From Burkholderia cepacia (GTDB lineage: Bacteria > Pseudomonadota > Gammaproteobacteria > Burkholderiales > Burkholderiaceae): a DNA stretch of 64,000 nucleotides. A program made the translations under genes and the position numbers. The stretch lies in NCBI RefSeq assembly GCF_001039005.1, contig NZ_LDWR01000063.1, forward strand, positions 54,039 through 118,038, given 5' to 3'. Shown here one piece after another: positions 35,001 through 43,338 of the stretch; position 1 is the first letter of the stretch, and each line of letters begins with the position of its first letter. The notes beneath the pieces were generated by a model, which did no database searches, was not told where the DNA came from, and saw only the letters and a list, made by a program, of their open reading frames with translations.

Positions 35001-35546
35001 TCAGGGCTGGGCGGGTGCGCTTGCGGCTTGCGCGGCTGCCGCCTTGCCGTCCTTGCCCTTCGCCTTGCCCTTGCCGCGGTGCTCGCCGCCGTGATTCAGC
35101 CAGCTGCGGAACGTCGTGTCGGCCAGCGCTTTCTGCTCGGCCGGGAAGCTCTCGTAGAGCGGCGCGAAGGCGTCGGCGAGCTTCTTCGCGCCGTCGGCGT
35201 TCGCCTGCGACAGTTCCGCATACTGCTTCATGTCGTCGAGCGCCGATACGTCGTGCTTGGCCATCCGGTCACGATAGAGGCGGCCCATCGTGTCGCCGTT
35301 GTCGCGCATCGTGTCGGCGAATGTCTTCCATTGCGGTTCCTGCGCCGACGTGATCTTCAACTGGTCGTGCAGATACTTGATGCGCTGCTCGACGCGGGCT
35401 TCGTGGCGTGCGGCGCGCTGCTCGGCGCTCGGGGCCGAAGCCGCGGGTGCCATGGCCGGGGCGGCCGCTTGCGGCTGCGCCGGGGTTTGCGCGAATGCAC
35501 TGGCTGCAACGACGAGCGTAGCGAGGGTGAGCGAGATTTTCTTCAT
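35001..35546 (-). CDS. Spy/CpxP-type LTXXQ periplasmic protein
   Basis: A 181-residue exported protein: signal peptide MKKISLTLATLVVAASAFA, an Ala/Pro-rich linker, then a helical domain with paired motifs LKITSAQEPQW (~85-95) and FPAEQKALADTTF (~138-150), degenerate LTxxQ signatures of Spy-like chaperones. The Lys/Gly/Ala-rich tail (HRGKGKAKGKDGKAAAAQ) is unusual. It may protect envelope proteins or sense metal stress. GGAGAG precedes ATG 35546. Confidence 0.82.
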   Translation of the reverse strand: MKKISLTLATLVVAASAFAQTPAQPQAAAPAMAPAASAPSAEQRAARHEARVEQRIKYLHDQLKITSAQEPQWKTFADTMRDNGDTMGRLYRDRMAKHDVSALDDMKQYAELSQANADGAKKLADAFAPLYESFPAEQKALADTTFRSWLNHGGEHRGKGKAKGKDGKAAAAQAASAPAQP

Positions 35547-35675
35547 GGTTGGCTCTCCGGGGTGGTGTCTTGCGAGCGGGCGCGGCGGCAACTGCCGCAA
35601 GCGCAACTCTCGCGTCGCCTGCTATTAGTAGCACGTTGCGTGCGGCGCGGCAGTGAATGCGACACTTGCTTACAT

Positions 35676-35709
35676 CCGATACGAATCGAAATTGAAAGGT
35701 TCGTATCGG
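35676..35709. promoter_or_regulatory. Long inverted repeat in the LTXXQ/Lrp spacer
   Basis: CCGATACGAA (35676-35685) and TTCGTATCGG (35700-35709) are perfect 10-bp inverted repeats 14 bp apart, so half-site centres are 24 bp apart, about two helical turns. It lies in the divergent spacer of the Spy-like gene and the Lrp-type regulator and is a good candidate operator. Confidence 0.6.
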
Positions 35710-35801
35710 CGCCGGGCAATGCCGTTTGGGCATGCCGGCGTTCGGCGCTATCATCGCGTCACCTTTCACTCAGCCGGCGCGTCGCGCACCGGCCCAGCCT
35801 C

Positions 35802-36266
35802 ATGCGTCCACCCCGCCTCGATCAACTCGACGATCTCGACCGGCAACTCGTCGCGCTGCTGCAAGCCGATGCGCGCGCAAGCGTCGCGGATCTCGCGCGC
35901 CAGCTCGACGTCGCGCGCACGACGGTCGTTGCACGCATCGCGCGGCTCGAACGCACCGACGTGATCGCCGGCTACAGCGTCCGGCTCGGGCAGGACGTGC
36001 TCGATGCGAGCATCTACGCGTATGTCGGCATCATCCTCACGCCGAAGTTCGGCAAGGACGTGTTGCGCAAGCTCGACCGGATGCCCGAAGTGCAGCTGCT
36101 GTGCGCGGTGAGCGGCGAGTACGACTACGTCGCGTGGCTGCGCGCCGATTCGCCCGAACGGCTCAACGACCTGCTCGACCAGATCGGCACGCTCGAAGGC
36201 GTCGAGCGCACGACGACGTCGATCATTCTGTCGCGCAAGATCGATCGCGGGACGATCGGCGGCTGA
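35802..36266 (+). CDS. Lrp/AsnC-family transcriptional regulator
   Basis: A 154-residue feast/famine regulator: helix-turn-helix at ~8-58 (LDDLDRQLVALLQADARASVADLARQLDVARTTVVARIARLERTDVIAGY) and a RAM effector domain (AYVGIILTPKFGKDVLRKLDRMPEVQLLCAVSGEYDYVAWLRAD). Such proteins form octamers that bind amino acids. Start ATG 35802 fits the family; no strong ribosome-binding site. The inverted repeat at 35676 may be its own operator. Confidence 0.87.
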   Translation: MRPPRLDQLDDLDRQLVALLQADARASVADLARQLDVARTTVVARIARLERTDVIAGYSVRLGQDVLDASIYAYVGIILTPKFGKDVLRKLDRMPEVQLLCAVSGEYDYVAWLRADSPERLNDLLDQIGTLEGVERTTTSIILSRKIDRGTIGG

Positions 36267-36303
36267 CGCTCAAGTCCCGCGTGCGCCGCGCGCATCGGTC
36301 CGG

Positions 36304-37680
36304 CTATCGGTCGGGCTGCACCGCGCCAGATGGCCGCGCGAGCGGAATCCGCACCGATACGCGCAACCCGCGCGATTCCCGTTCGTCCGCATACGCGAGC
36401 GTGATGCCGGCACCCATCCGGTCCGCGAGGATCTTCACGATCGACAGGCCGAGCCCGGAGCCGATCTGCACGTTGCCGGGCACCCGATAGAACGGATCGA
36501 ACACGCGCTCGCGTTCGTTCGGCGCGATGCCCGGCCCGGTGTCGGAGACCGTCACGCACGCGTGCGTGTCGGTCCGTTGCGTCGACAGGTCCACGCGTCC
36601 GCCGGACGGCGTATAGCGGATCGCGTTGTCGACCAGATTCATCACCAGCGACGTGAGTTCGAGCTCGTCGACGGGTACGCGGGTGTCCGGGCCGTCCTCG
36701 ACGCCGATGTCGAGCGACTTCGCGTCGGCCAGCGGCATCAGGTCTTCCAGCACGCGGCGATAGATCGCATGGACCGATACGGCGCCGGGCGGCGCGGCCG
36801 GCGCGCTTTGCGCACGCGCGAGTGCAAGGAGTTGTCCGATCAGGTGGCGGCTGCGTTCGAGCCCGCCGCGCAGCGCGGCGAGTCGCGCACGCGCATCGTC
36901 GGGCAGGTCGGTGTCGGCCAGGCGTTCGGCCTGCAGCGACATCGCTGTCAGCGGCGAGCGCAACTCGTGCGCGGCGTCGGCGACGAAACGACGCTGCGCG
37001 TCGACCGATTGCGCGACGCGCGCCAGCATCCGGTTGATCGCGACGACGAACGGCCGCACCTCGACCGGCACGCGATCGGCCGGCACCGGGCGCAGGTCAT
37101 GCTCGTCGCGCGCGTCGATGCCGGCGGACAGCGCGGCCACCGGGCGCAGCAGCTTGCGCACGAGATCGGCGACGAGCAGCAGCAGGATCGGCACGAGGAG
37201 CAGCAGCGGCAGCGCGGTGCGCCACGCGCTTTCGCGCGCGACGTCGTCGCGCATGCCGGCGTTCTGCGCGACCGCGATGCGTTCGCCGTTCGCGAACGTA
37301 CGGACCATCACGCGATACTCGTTGCCGCCGGCCTCGACCGTATGCAGTCCGTCGGCGAGCGTCGGCGGTAACGCAAGCGGCGGCGCGCCGTCGGTGCCCG
37401 GCTGCGGCGTGCCGCCGAGCGGCTGCACGATCACGCGCGACAGTTCGTCGCTTTCGCGCGCGGGCCCGGCGCCGCCGGCGTGTGGCGACGGCGCGCGCTG
37501 GTGGTCGAGCAGCGTCGCGACCTCGCGCAGCACGTCGTCCTGCAATTCGTGCGCTTCGTCGAATGCCGATGAAAACGCGAACGCGGCCGCGGCCGTTGCG
37601 ACGACCAGGATCACGGCCGACAGCACGACCGACAGCCGGAACCCGATCGACTCGCTCAGGCGCTTCTTGAAACCATCCAT
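36304..37680 (-). CDS. Two-component sensor histidine kinase (QseC-like)
   Basis: A 458-residue membrane kinase with two transmembrane helices (~14-37 and ~156-174) around a periplasmic domain of ~115 residues, then HAMP, H-box VADAAHELRSPLTAM with His238, N-box NLVDNAIRYTP, and G-boxes SDTGPGIAPNERERVFDPFYR and GSGLGLSIVKIL. It overlaps the response regulator by 25 nt, so the two are co-translated. Layout resembles QseC/PmrB kinases. The signal is unknown; the periplasmic part is Pro/Gly-rich and lacks a known domain. Confidence 0.9.
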   Translation of the reverse strand: MDGFKKRLSESIGFRLSVVLSAVILVVATAAAAFAFSSAFDEAHELQDDVLREVATLLDHQRAPSPHAGGAGPARESDELSRVIVQPLGGTPQPGTDGAPPLALPPTLADGLHTVEAGGNEYRVMVRTFANGERIAVAQNAGMRDDVARESAWRTALPLLLLVPILLLLVADLVRKLLRPVAALSAGIDARDEHDLRPVPADRVPVEVRPFVVAINRMLARVAQSVDAQRRFVADAAHELRSPLTAMSLQAERLADTDLPDDARARLAALRGGLERSRHLIGQLLALARAQSAPAAPPGAVSVHAIYRRVLEDLMPLADAKSLDIGVEDGPDTRVPVDELELTSLVMNLVDNAIRYTPSGGRVDLSTQRTDTHACVTVSDTGPGIAPNERERVFDPFYRVPGNVQIGSGLGLSIVKILADRMGAGITLAYADERESRGLRVSVRIPLARPSGAVQPDR

Positions 37681-38321
37681 CCCACACCCCTGACGTTCTT
37701 GATCACGGTGCTGCCCAGCTTGCGGCGCAGCGAATGGATCAGGAATTCGACCGCGTTGCTTTCGACTTCCTCGCCCCAGCCGTACAGGCGATCCTCGAGT
37801 TCGCGCCGCGACAGGATCGCGCCGGGGCGCACCAGCAGCGCGCGCAGCAACGAGAACTCGCGATTCGACAGCGGGACCGGCGCGTGCCCGTCGACGGCGG
37901 CTTCGCGCGTCGCCGGATCGAGTGACACGATGCCGTTGCTCAGCAGCGGCGCGGCCGAACCGGCACGACGCCGGATCGCGACGCGAATCCGCGCGAGCAG
38001 TTCGGCCATTTCGAACGGCTTCACGATGTAGTCGTCGGCGCCGCCGTCGAGGCCGCGCAGGCGGTCGTCGAGCCCGTCACGCGCGGTGACGATGAGCAGC
38101 GGCGCGCTGGCGTCCTTCGCGCGTATGCCGGCCAGCACGTCGAGCCCGTCGCGGCCGGGCAGGCCGAGGTCGAGCAGGATCAGGTCGTAGGGCTGGGCCG
38201 CGAACGCGGTCAACGCGTGGACGCCGTCGGTGACCCAGTCGGTGGCGTACGACGCGTCTTTCAGCGCGGCATGGACTGCCTCGCCGATCATCGGGTCGTC
38301 TTCGACGAGCAGTATTCGCAT
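37656..38321 (-). CDS. OmpR/PhoB-type response regulator (QseB-like)
   Basis: A 221-residue regulator. Receiver: acidic pocket VEDDP, phospho-acceptor Asp51 in LILLDLGLPG, conserved Thr in IVTAR and Lys in DDYIVKPFE. The C-terminal winged helix includes LSNREFSLLRALLVRPGAILSRRELEDRLYGWGEEVESNAVEFLIHSLRRKLG, typical of QseB/BasR relatives. GGAG precedes the ATG at 38321. Transcribed with the kinase and perhaps with the two upstream minus-strand genes. Confidence 0.91.
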   Translation of the reverse strand: MRILLVEDDPMIGEAVHAALKDASYATDWVTDGVHALTAFAAQPYDLILLDLGLPGRDGLDVLAGIRAKDASAPLLIVTARDGLDDRLRGLDGGADDYIVKPFEMAELLARIRVAIRRRAGSAAPLLSNGIVSLDPATREAAVDGHAPVPLSNREFSLLRALLVRPGAILSRRELEDRLYGWGEEVESNAVEFLIHSLRRKLGSTVIKNVRGVGWMVSRSA

Positions 38322-38365
38322 ACGTATTCTCCGTGCCGCGCAAACGCCGCCAGCGTATGCGATTC

Positions 38366-38395
38366 CCGGGCGCGCGTCACGTACCGCGCGCCCGG
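38366..38395 (-). terminator. GC hairpin between lipoprotein gene and response regulator
   Basis: CCGGGCGCGCG (38366-38376) and CGCGCGCCCGG (38385-38395) form a perfect 11-bp stem with an 8-nt loop, starting 8 bp past the lipoprotein stop. No U-tract, so it may attenuate rather than end transcription. Confidence 0.55.
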
Positions 38396-38403
38396 CGCAA
38401 CGG

Positions 38404-38844
38404 TTATTTGCCGCTGAACCGGTCGAAGGCCGCGAGCAGGTTCTTCATCGCGGCCGCCGAATCGGCCTGGGTCGGATGATCGGCGCGCAGCGCGCTGAGC
38501 GCGCGGTCGATCTCCTGGTCGACCATGTGCCAGTCGGCGGCGGCGCGCGGCTTGAGGCCGGCCTCGGCCGCGTCCCACGCGATCTCGAGATCCTTGATGC
38601 GCGTCTTCGCACCGGGCAGGTCGCCCTTGCCGACGAGCGTATTGACGTCGGCGGCGATCGTGCGGAACTGCGACAGGTCGCCGAGCTTCGACGCGTGGCC
38701 TGCCGCGGACGACGCCGCGGCCGACGCCGGCACCGAGGTCGATGCGTTCGCATCCTGCTGCTTCGAACAGCCGGCGGCGGCGCTCAGCAGGGCTATCGTG
38801 GCCGTGGCAACGGCGAGACGGGAAACGGAGTAACGGAGGTGCAT
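38404..38844 (-). CDS. Small lipoprotein of unknown function
   Basis: A 146-residue protein with a lipoprotein signal MHLRYSVSRLAVATATIALLSAAAGC (Cys26), a Ser/Ala linker and a helical domain: KLGDLSQFRTIAADVNTLVGKGDLPGAKTRIKDLEIAWDAAEAGLK through VDQEIDRALSALRADHPTQADSAAAMKNLLAAFDRFSG. This resembles small four-helix, imelysin/cytochrome-like helical bundle lipoproteins found beside COG4705 proteins, without haem motifs. GGAGG lies before the ATG. It sits between the COG4705 gene and the two-component pair, probably one unit. Confidence 0.78.
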   Translation of the reverse strand: MHLRYSVSRLAVATATIALLSAAAGCSKQQDANASTSVPASAAASSAAGHASKLGDLSQFRTIAADVNTLVGKGDLPGAKTRIKDLEIAWDAAEAGLKPRAAADWHMVDQEIDRALSALRADHPTQADSAAAMKNLLAAFDRFSGK

Positions 38845-38882
38845 GGGGTGTCCTCGATGCGATGAACGGAAAGGAAAGGGTG

Positions 38883-39665
38883 TCATTCGGCGGCGCCGGC
38901 ACGCGTGTGCGGGCCGCTGCCGAATTGCGCGACGGCGACGAGCAGCACGATCACGGTCAGGAACAGCAGGCTCGTCCACGCGGCGCCGAAGCCGAGCCCG
39001 CCGTATGCGCGGGCCTGCGTGAGCAGGTCGCCGAGCGAGGCACCGAACGGGCGCGTCAGGATGTACGCGATCCAGAACGCCAGGACCGCATTGACGCCGA
39101 GCCGCCACATCACGAACACGGCCGCGATCAACCCGCCGAAGATCAGCGCGCCGAGCGTGAAGCCGAGCCCGAGCGCCTCGGTCGCGAGATCGCCGGCGGC
39201 GGTGCCGAGCGCGAACGTGCAGAGGATCGCGGCCCAGTAGAACAGCTCGCGCCGCGGCGTGACGATCGTGTCGATCGACAGCGTGCCTTCGATGCGATGC
39301 CACACGAAGAAGATCGCGGCGAGCACGACGGCAAACGCGGCGGTGCTCGCATACAGGCTGACGTTGAGGCCGTCGGTGAGCAGGTCGGTGATCTGCGTGC
39401 CGACGATGCTGACCAGCACCACCGTGAGCCAGTAGATCCACGGCACGTAGCGGCGCGTGCGCAACTGCAGCCACAGCGCGATCGCGAGCAGCGACGCCAT
39501 CGCGATGCGCGTGAAGGTCTGGCCGAGGCCCGCGTTGACCGCGAGAAAGTCCGCGCCGGTTTCGCCGACCGTGGTCGACATGATCTTGATGATCCAGAAC
39601 GACAGCGCGACGTCGGGCACCTTGTTCAGCCAGTGCGACGCGCGATTGACGGGCAGGGATTGCAT
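38883..39665 (-). CDS. COG4705-type integral membrane protein
   Basis: A 260-residue protein with eight or so transmembrane helices and the characteristic opening NKVPDVALSFWIIKIMSTTVGETGADFLAVNAGLG. Members are uncharacterised membrane proteins often located near two-component systems. AAGGAGG lies just before the ATG at 39665. It is the first gene of the minus-strand cluster that continues through the lipoprotein to the response regulator and kinase. Confidence 0.83.
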   Translation of the reverse strand: MQSLPVNRASHWLNKVPDVALSFWIIKIMSTTVGETGADFLAVNAGLGQTFTRIAMASLLAIALWLQLRTRRYVPWIYWLTVVLVSIVGTQITDLLTDGLNVSLYASTAAFAVVLAAIFFVWHRIEGTLSIDTIVTPRRELFYWAAILCTFALGTAAGDLATEALGLGFTLGALIFGGLIAAVFVMWRLGVNAVLAFWIAYILTRPFGASLGDLLTQARAYGGLGFGAAWTSLLFLTVIVLLVAVAQFGSGPHTRAGAAE

Positions 39666-39767
39666 GCGATGCCTCCTTGGGGAGCGGGTGGTCGGCATGC
39701 AGTCTGAAACGGGAGACTTAGGCCAGCCATAGCGAGGCCGACAGCGGGCGAAAAGGCATCGTTTCGA

Positions 39768-39782
39768 CATTTCGACGAAATG
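39768..39782. promoter_or_regulatory. Perfect inverted repeat in the 250-bp divergent spacer
   Basis: CATTTCG-A-CGAAATG (arms 39768-39774 and 39776-39782) with nearby TTTCGAC and GTCGAAATT echoes (39762, 39794) forms a cluster of related half-sites between the COG4705 and saccharopine dehydrogenase-like genes; a likely regulator target. Confidence 0.5.
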
Positions 39783-39915
39783 TATCGTCGTAACGTCGAA
39801 ATTATCGGTCGTTTCGCATCACTCTTCGTCTTGGAACTGATTTTGCGCGTCTCTACACTGTGTTCATGGCTCAACGCCGTCCACAACACCAAACCCATCA
39901 TCAGGAGATAAGCGC

Positions 39916-41016
39916 ATGAAAATCGCCATCGTCGGCGCAGGTCTGATCGGCCACACCATTGCTCACATGCTGCGCGAAACGGGCGACTACGAAGTCGTCG
40001 CGTTCGACCGCGATGCGGATGCGCTCGCGAAGCTGTCGCGCGAAGGCATCGCGACGCAACGGGTCGATTCGGCCGACGCGAACGCGATTCGCGAAGCAGT
40101 GAAGGGCTTCGATGCGCTCGTCAACGCGCTGCCTTATTACCTCGCGGTCAACGTTGCCGCCGCCGCGAAGGCTGCCGGCGTCCATTATTTCGACCTGACC
40201 GAAGACGTGCGTGCGACCCACGCGATCCGCGAACTGGCCGACGGCTCCGACCGTGCGTTCATGCCGCAGTGCGGCCTCGCGCCGGGCTTCATCGGCATCG
40301 CCGCGCATGAACTGGTGAACGGCTTCAGCGAAGTTCGCGACGTGAAGATGCGCGTCGGCGCGCTGCCCGAGTATCCGACCAACGCGTTGAAGTACAACCT
40401 GACGTGGAGCGTCGACGGCCTGATCAACGAATACTGCCAGCCGTGCGAAGCGATCCGCGACGGCCGCAAGCAGTGGGTGCAGCCGCTCGAAGGCCTCGAG
40501 CACTTCTCGCTCGACGGCACCGAATACGAAGCGTTCAACACGTCGGGCGGCCTCGGCACGCTGTGCGAGACGCTGTCGGGCAAGGTCGAGACGCTCGACT
40601 ACAAGTCGGTGCGCTACCCGGGCCACCGCGAACTCGTCCAGTTCCTGCTCGAGGACCTGCGCCTGTCGACCGACCGCGACACGCTGAAGTCGATCATGCG
40701 CCGCGCGGTGCCGTCGACGAAGCAGGACGTCGTGCTCGTGTTCGTCACGGTGACGGGCGTGAAGGATGGTCAGCTCGTGCAGGACGTGTTCACGCGCAAG
40801 ATCTTCGCGAAGGACGTGTGCGGGATGCACATGAGCGCGATCCAGATCACGACGGCCGGCGCGATGTGCGCGGTGCTGGATCTGTTCCGCGAGAAGAAGC
40901 TGCCGCAGAGCGGTTTCATCCCGCAGGAAAAGGTATCGCTGAAGGCGTTCCTGTCGAACCGCTTCGGCAAGCTGTACGAAGGCGGTACGATGGAGCGCGT
41001 GCACGCGGTGGCCTGA
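39916..41016 (+). CDS. Saccharopine dehydrogenase-family oxidoreductase
   Basis: A 366-residue enzyme with an N-terminal dinucleotide fold (MKIAIVGAGLIGHTIAHMLRETG) and the saccharopine dehydrogenase catalytic domain (CGLAPGFIGIAAHELVNGF, then YNLTWSVDGLINEYCQPCEAI). Related proteins act in lysine degradation or homospermidine/carboxynorspermidine-type reactions. GGAGAT lies before the ATG. A strong terminator follows. Substrate not assignable from sequence; lysine or polyamine metabolism is plausible. Confidence 0.83.
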   Translation: MKIAIVGAGLIGHTIAHMLRETGDYEVVAFDRDADALAKLSREGIATQRVDSADANAIREAVKGFDALVNALPYYLAVNVAAAAKAAGVHYFDLTEDVRATHAIRELADGSDRAFMPQCGLAPGFIGIAAHELVNGFSEVRDVKMRVGALPEYPTNALKYNLTWSVDGLINEYCQPCEAIRDGRKQWVQPLEGLEHFSLDGTEYEAFNTSGGLGTLCETLSGKVETLDYKSVRYPGHRELVQFLLEDLRLSTDRDTLKSIMRRAVPSTKQDVVLVFVTVTGVKDGQLVQDVFTRKIFAKDVCGMHMSAIQITTAGAMCAVLDLFREKKLPQSGFIPQEKVSLKAFLSNRFGKLYEGGTMERVHAVA

Positions 41017-41046
41017 CCACCCGCCTCAGGCACGAGGGCCGTACGA

Positions 41047-41083
41047 CGCCGGGAGCGCAGCAGCGCTTCCGGCGTTGTTTTTT
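41047..41083 (+). terminator. Rho-independent terminator
   Basis: CGCCGGGAGCGC (41047-41058), loop AGCA, and GCGCTTCCGGCG (41063-41074) form a 12-bp stem with one G-U pair, followed by TTGTTTTTT. It ends the saccharopine dehydrogenase-like transcript. Confidence 0.92.
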
Positions 41084-41111
41084 GTGGGAGCGGGAAGGGT
41101 GTCGGTGCCGG

Positions 41112-41729
41112 TCAGGCCGGCAGTGGCGGGACGATCGTCGCGGCGGGCGCCGGCGGCACGATGCGGTACAGCAACGCGTCGACGTCCTTGTCGGACGGCG
41201 CGGTGTTGTCGAACATCACGATGCCGTCGCATTCGTGGCCGGTCGGCACGAAGCGGCGCTGCCGGTATTCGTCCCAGTGCGTGAGCTTGTACGCATCGTT
41301 CGGGTTGCCGCGCGCGACGATCCGTGCGTGCGCGACGTCTTCCGACGTATGGACCCAGACGACCGTCAGCGCGACGTCGGGCCCGATGCCGAGCCACGCG
41401 CGGTCGAGGATGCGCCGGTCGCGTACTTCGCGCGACAGCGGGCCGACGACGATCGCGCCGATGCCGAGCGCGAGATTTTCACGGGCCGTGTCGAGCAGGC
41501 CGTGGTATTCGGGATCGCGCAGGTGCTTCAGGTAGAGCGGGCTGTCGCGGTCGTTCGGATCCTCGGTGAGCGCGCCCATCGCGGCCGAGCTGTAGCGGCC
41601 GTACAGCGTGTCCTTGTCGAGCAGGCAGAAAGCCTCGCCGGTGGCGCGCATCAGCGGCCCGATGAGCCGCTTCGCGAGCGTGGTCTTGCCGGTGCCGGCG
41701 TGACCGCAGAAGAACACCAGGTGCGTCAC
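41112..41729 (-). CDS. P-loop AAA-type ATPase/kinase
   Basis: A 205-residue protein with Walker A GHAGTGKTT (~9-17) and a kinase-like lid, resembling zeta-toxin/shikimate-kinase-type small P-loop kinases (VVWVHTSEDVAHARIVARGNPNDAYKL contains the nucleoside-binding arginines). Substrate unknown. GTG 41729 overlaps the cydX stop by 4 nt (GTGA), so its translation is coupled to that of cydX. It ends 95 bp from the convergent saccharopine dehydrogenase-like gene. Confidence 0.8.
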   Translation of the reverse strand: MTHLVFFCGHAGTGKTTLAKRLIGPLMRATGEAFCLLDKDTLYGRYSSAAMGALTEDPNDRDSPLYLKHLRDPEYHGLLDTARENLALGIGAIVVGPLSREVRDRRILDRAWLGIGPDVALTVVWVHTSEDVAHARIVARGNPNDAYKLTHWDEYRQRRFVPTGHECDGIVMFDNTAPSDKDVDALLYRIVPPAPAATIVPPLPA

Positions 41730-41884
41730 GAATACTGGCTCCCCGACCTCTGGCTCGACGTGTCGCCGCGCGTGTCAGCGCGCTTGTCGTCGCGCGAGAA
41801 CACTTCCGCTTCCAGCCACATCGCGTTGATGATGCCGAAGCCGAGCGCCACGCAGATGCCGAGTATCCACGAGAAATACCACAT
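41726..41884 (-). CDS. cydX: CydX-like small subunit of cytochrome bd oxidase, no cydAB nearby
   Basis: A 52-residue single-helix protein MWYFSWILGICVALGFGIINAMWLEAE followed by a charged tail (VFSRDDKRADTRGDTSSQRSG). The MWYFxWILG...W.E pattern is the YbgT/CydX family, which binds CydAB and stabilises its haems. Here no cydA or cydB is in the window; the next gene is an ATPase, coupled by a GTGA overlap. AAGGAG precedes the ATG at 41884. The C-terminal tail is longer than in E. coli CydX (37 residues). Confidence 0.85.
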   Translation of the reverse strand: MWYFSWILGICVALGFGIINAMWLEAEVFSRDDKRADTRGDTSSQRSGSQYS

Positions 41885-42063
41885 GGGTCTGTCTCCTTGA
41901 CGGTGGGGCCGCACGGCCGTGCGGCGGGCTTGCCGAAGTGCGTCGCTGCGCGTGCTGCGGCGCACGCAGCCCGATCATGACCAATATCGGCGTGCCGCGC
42001 AAGCCGGGCCGCCCGCGCAGCAAACCGGTAAACTGATGCGCAAACCGCAACATCACGGACAAC

Positions 42064-43041
42064 ATGCTGATCAACTGTGCTGCATACCAGGATGGCCGCA
42101 AGCTGGCCGACATCGATATCGACGCCATCAGCGACTACGTGTCGAAGCCCGAATGCTTCGTGTGGGTGGCGCTGAAGGATCCGACGCCCGAGGAAATCGA
42201 CCTGATGGGCGAGGAGTTCGGGCTGCACGAGCTCGCGCTCGAGGATGCCCGCAAGGGGCATCAGCGGCCGAAGATCGAGGAGTACGGCGATTCGCTGTTC
42301 GCGGTGCTGCATATGGTCGAGCTCGACGAGGAAGACGAACTCAAGGTCGGCGAACTGAACGTGTTCGTCGGCCCGAACTATGTGCTGTCGATCCGCAACC
42401 ATACCGAGCAGGACTTCCGCGACGTGCGCAAGCGCTGCGAGCGCGAGCCGCATCTGCTGCAGGAAGGCTCGGCGTTCGTGTTCTACGCGCTGATGGACCA
42501 GGTCGTCGATCGTTATTTCCCGATCCTCGAAACGCTGGGCGCCGAGCTCGAGGCACTCGAGGACCGCATCTTCACGAAGGCCACGCCGGCGTCGTCGCGC
42601 GCGATCATCGAGGATCTCTATTCGCTGAAGCGTCGGCTCGTGATGCTGCATCAGCACACGGCGCCGCTGATCGAGCCGCTCGCGAAACTCACCGGCGGGC
42701 GCGTGCCGCAGGTTTGCAGCGGGATGGCGGCTTATTTTCGCGATGTGTACGACCATCTGCAGCGGATCGTGAAGACGATCGAAGGGCGGCGCGAGATGGT
42801 CGTGACGGCGATCCAGGTCAACCTCGGCATGATTTCGCTCGCCGAGAGCGAAGTGACCAAGCGGCTCGGCTCGTTCGCCGCGCTGTTCGCGATTCCGACG
42901 ATGATCGCCGGCATCTACGGGATGAACTTCGCGAACATGCCCGAGTTGCACCTGAAATACGGTTTCTACGGCTGCATCGCGGTGATGCTCGCAGCCGATC
43001 TCGGGTTGTGGTGGCGTTTCAAGCGGGCAGGGTGGCTGTAG
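42064..43041 (+). CDS. corA: CorA-family magnesium/cobalt transporter
   Basis: A 325-residue pentameric channel protein: soluble N-terminal alpha/beta domain, a long helix, and two C-terminal transmembrane segments. The signature YGMNFANMPELHLKYGF (~291-307) contains the GMN selectivity motif. The tail ends in basic residues (WRFKRAGWL). Divergent from cydX; converges on the yciI gene 9 bp away. Confidence 0.92.
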   Translation: MLINCAAYQDGRKLADIDIDAISDYVSKPECFVWVALKDPTPEEIDLMGEEFGLHELALEDARKGHQRPKIEEYGDSLFAVLHMVELDEEDELKVGELNVFVGPNYVLSIRNHTEQDFRDVRKRCEREPHLLQEGSAFVFYALMDQVVDRYFPILETLGAELEALEDRIFTKATPASSRAIIEDLYSLKRRLVMLHQHTAPLIEPLAKLTGGRVPQVCSGMAAYFRDVYDHLQRIVKTIEGRREMVVTAIQVNLGMISLAESEVTKRLGSFAALFAIPTMIAGIYGMNFANMPELHLKYGFYGCIAVMLAADLGLWWRFKRAGWL

Positions 43042-43050
43042 CCCGCGCGC

Positions 43051-43338
43051 CTAGCGCGGCGCGTGCTTGCCGATCACGACGCGCCACGGCCGCACGCGCC
43101 ACGATTTCACGAGACCGTTCTGCACGTACGGATCGGCGCGCGCGAACGACTCGGCCGCTTCCGGCGAATCGCCTTCGAACACGAGCACGGCCTGGTCGGC
43201 CGGATCCGACAGCGCGCCGGCGAGCATGAGTTCGCCGCGCTCGGTCGCGGCCTGCGCGAGTGCGAGGTGCTGCGCGCGGAACGGTTCGCGCCGGGACAGG
43301 TAATCGTCGACGAGATCGTAGATCAACTGGTAATGCAT
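43051..43338 (-). CDS. YciI-family protein
   Basis: A 95-residue protein of the YciI fold (ferredoxin-like, distantly related to muconolactone isomerase). Typical order: YQLIYDLVDDYLSRREPFRAQHLALAQAATERGELMLAGALSDPADQAVLVFEGDS, with the conserved His24 and an Asp in the SDPADQ loop. Ends close to corA on the opposite strand. GGAG precedes ATG 43338. Function of the family is mostly unknown. Confidence 0.88.
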   Translation of the reverse strand: MHYQLIYDLVDDYLSRREPFRAQHLALAQAATERGELMLAGALSDPADQAVLVFEGDSPEAAESFARADPYVQNGLVKSWRVRPWRVVIGKHAPR

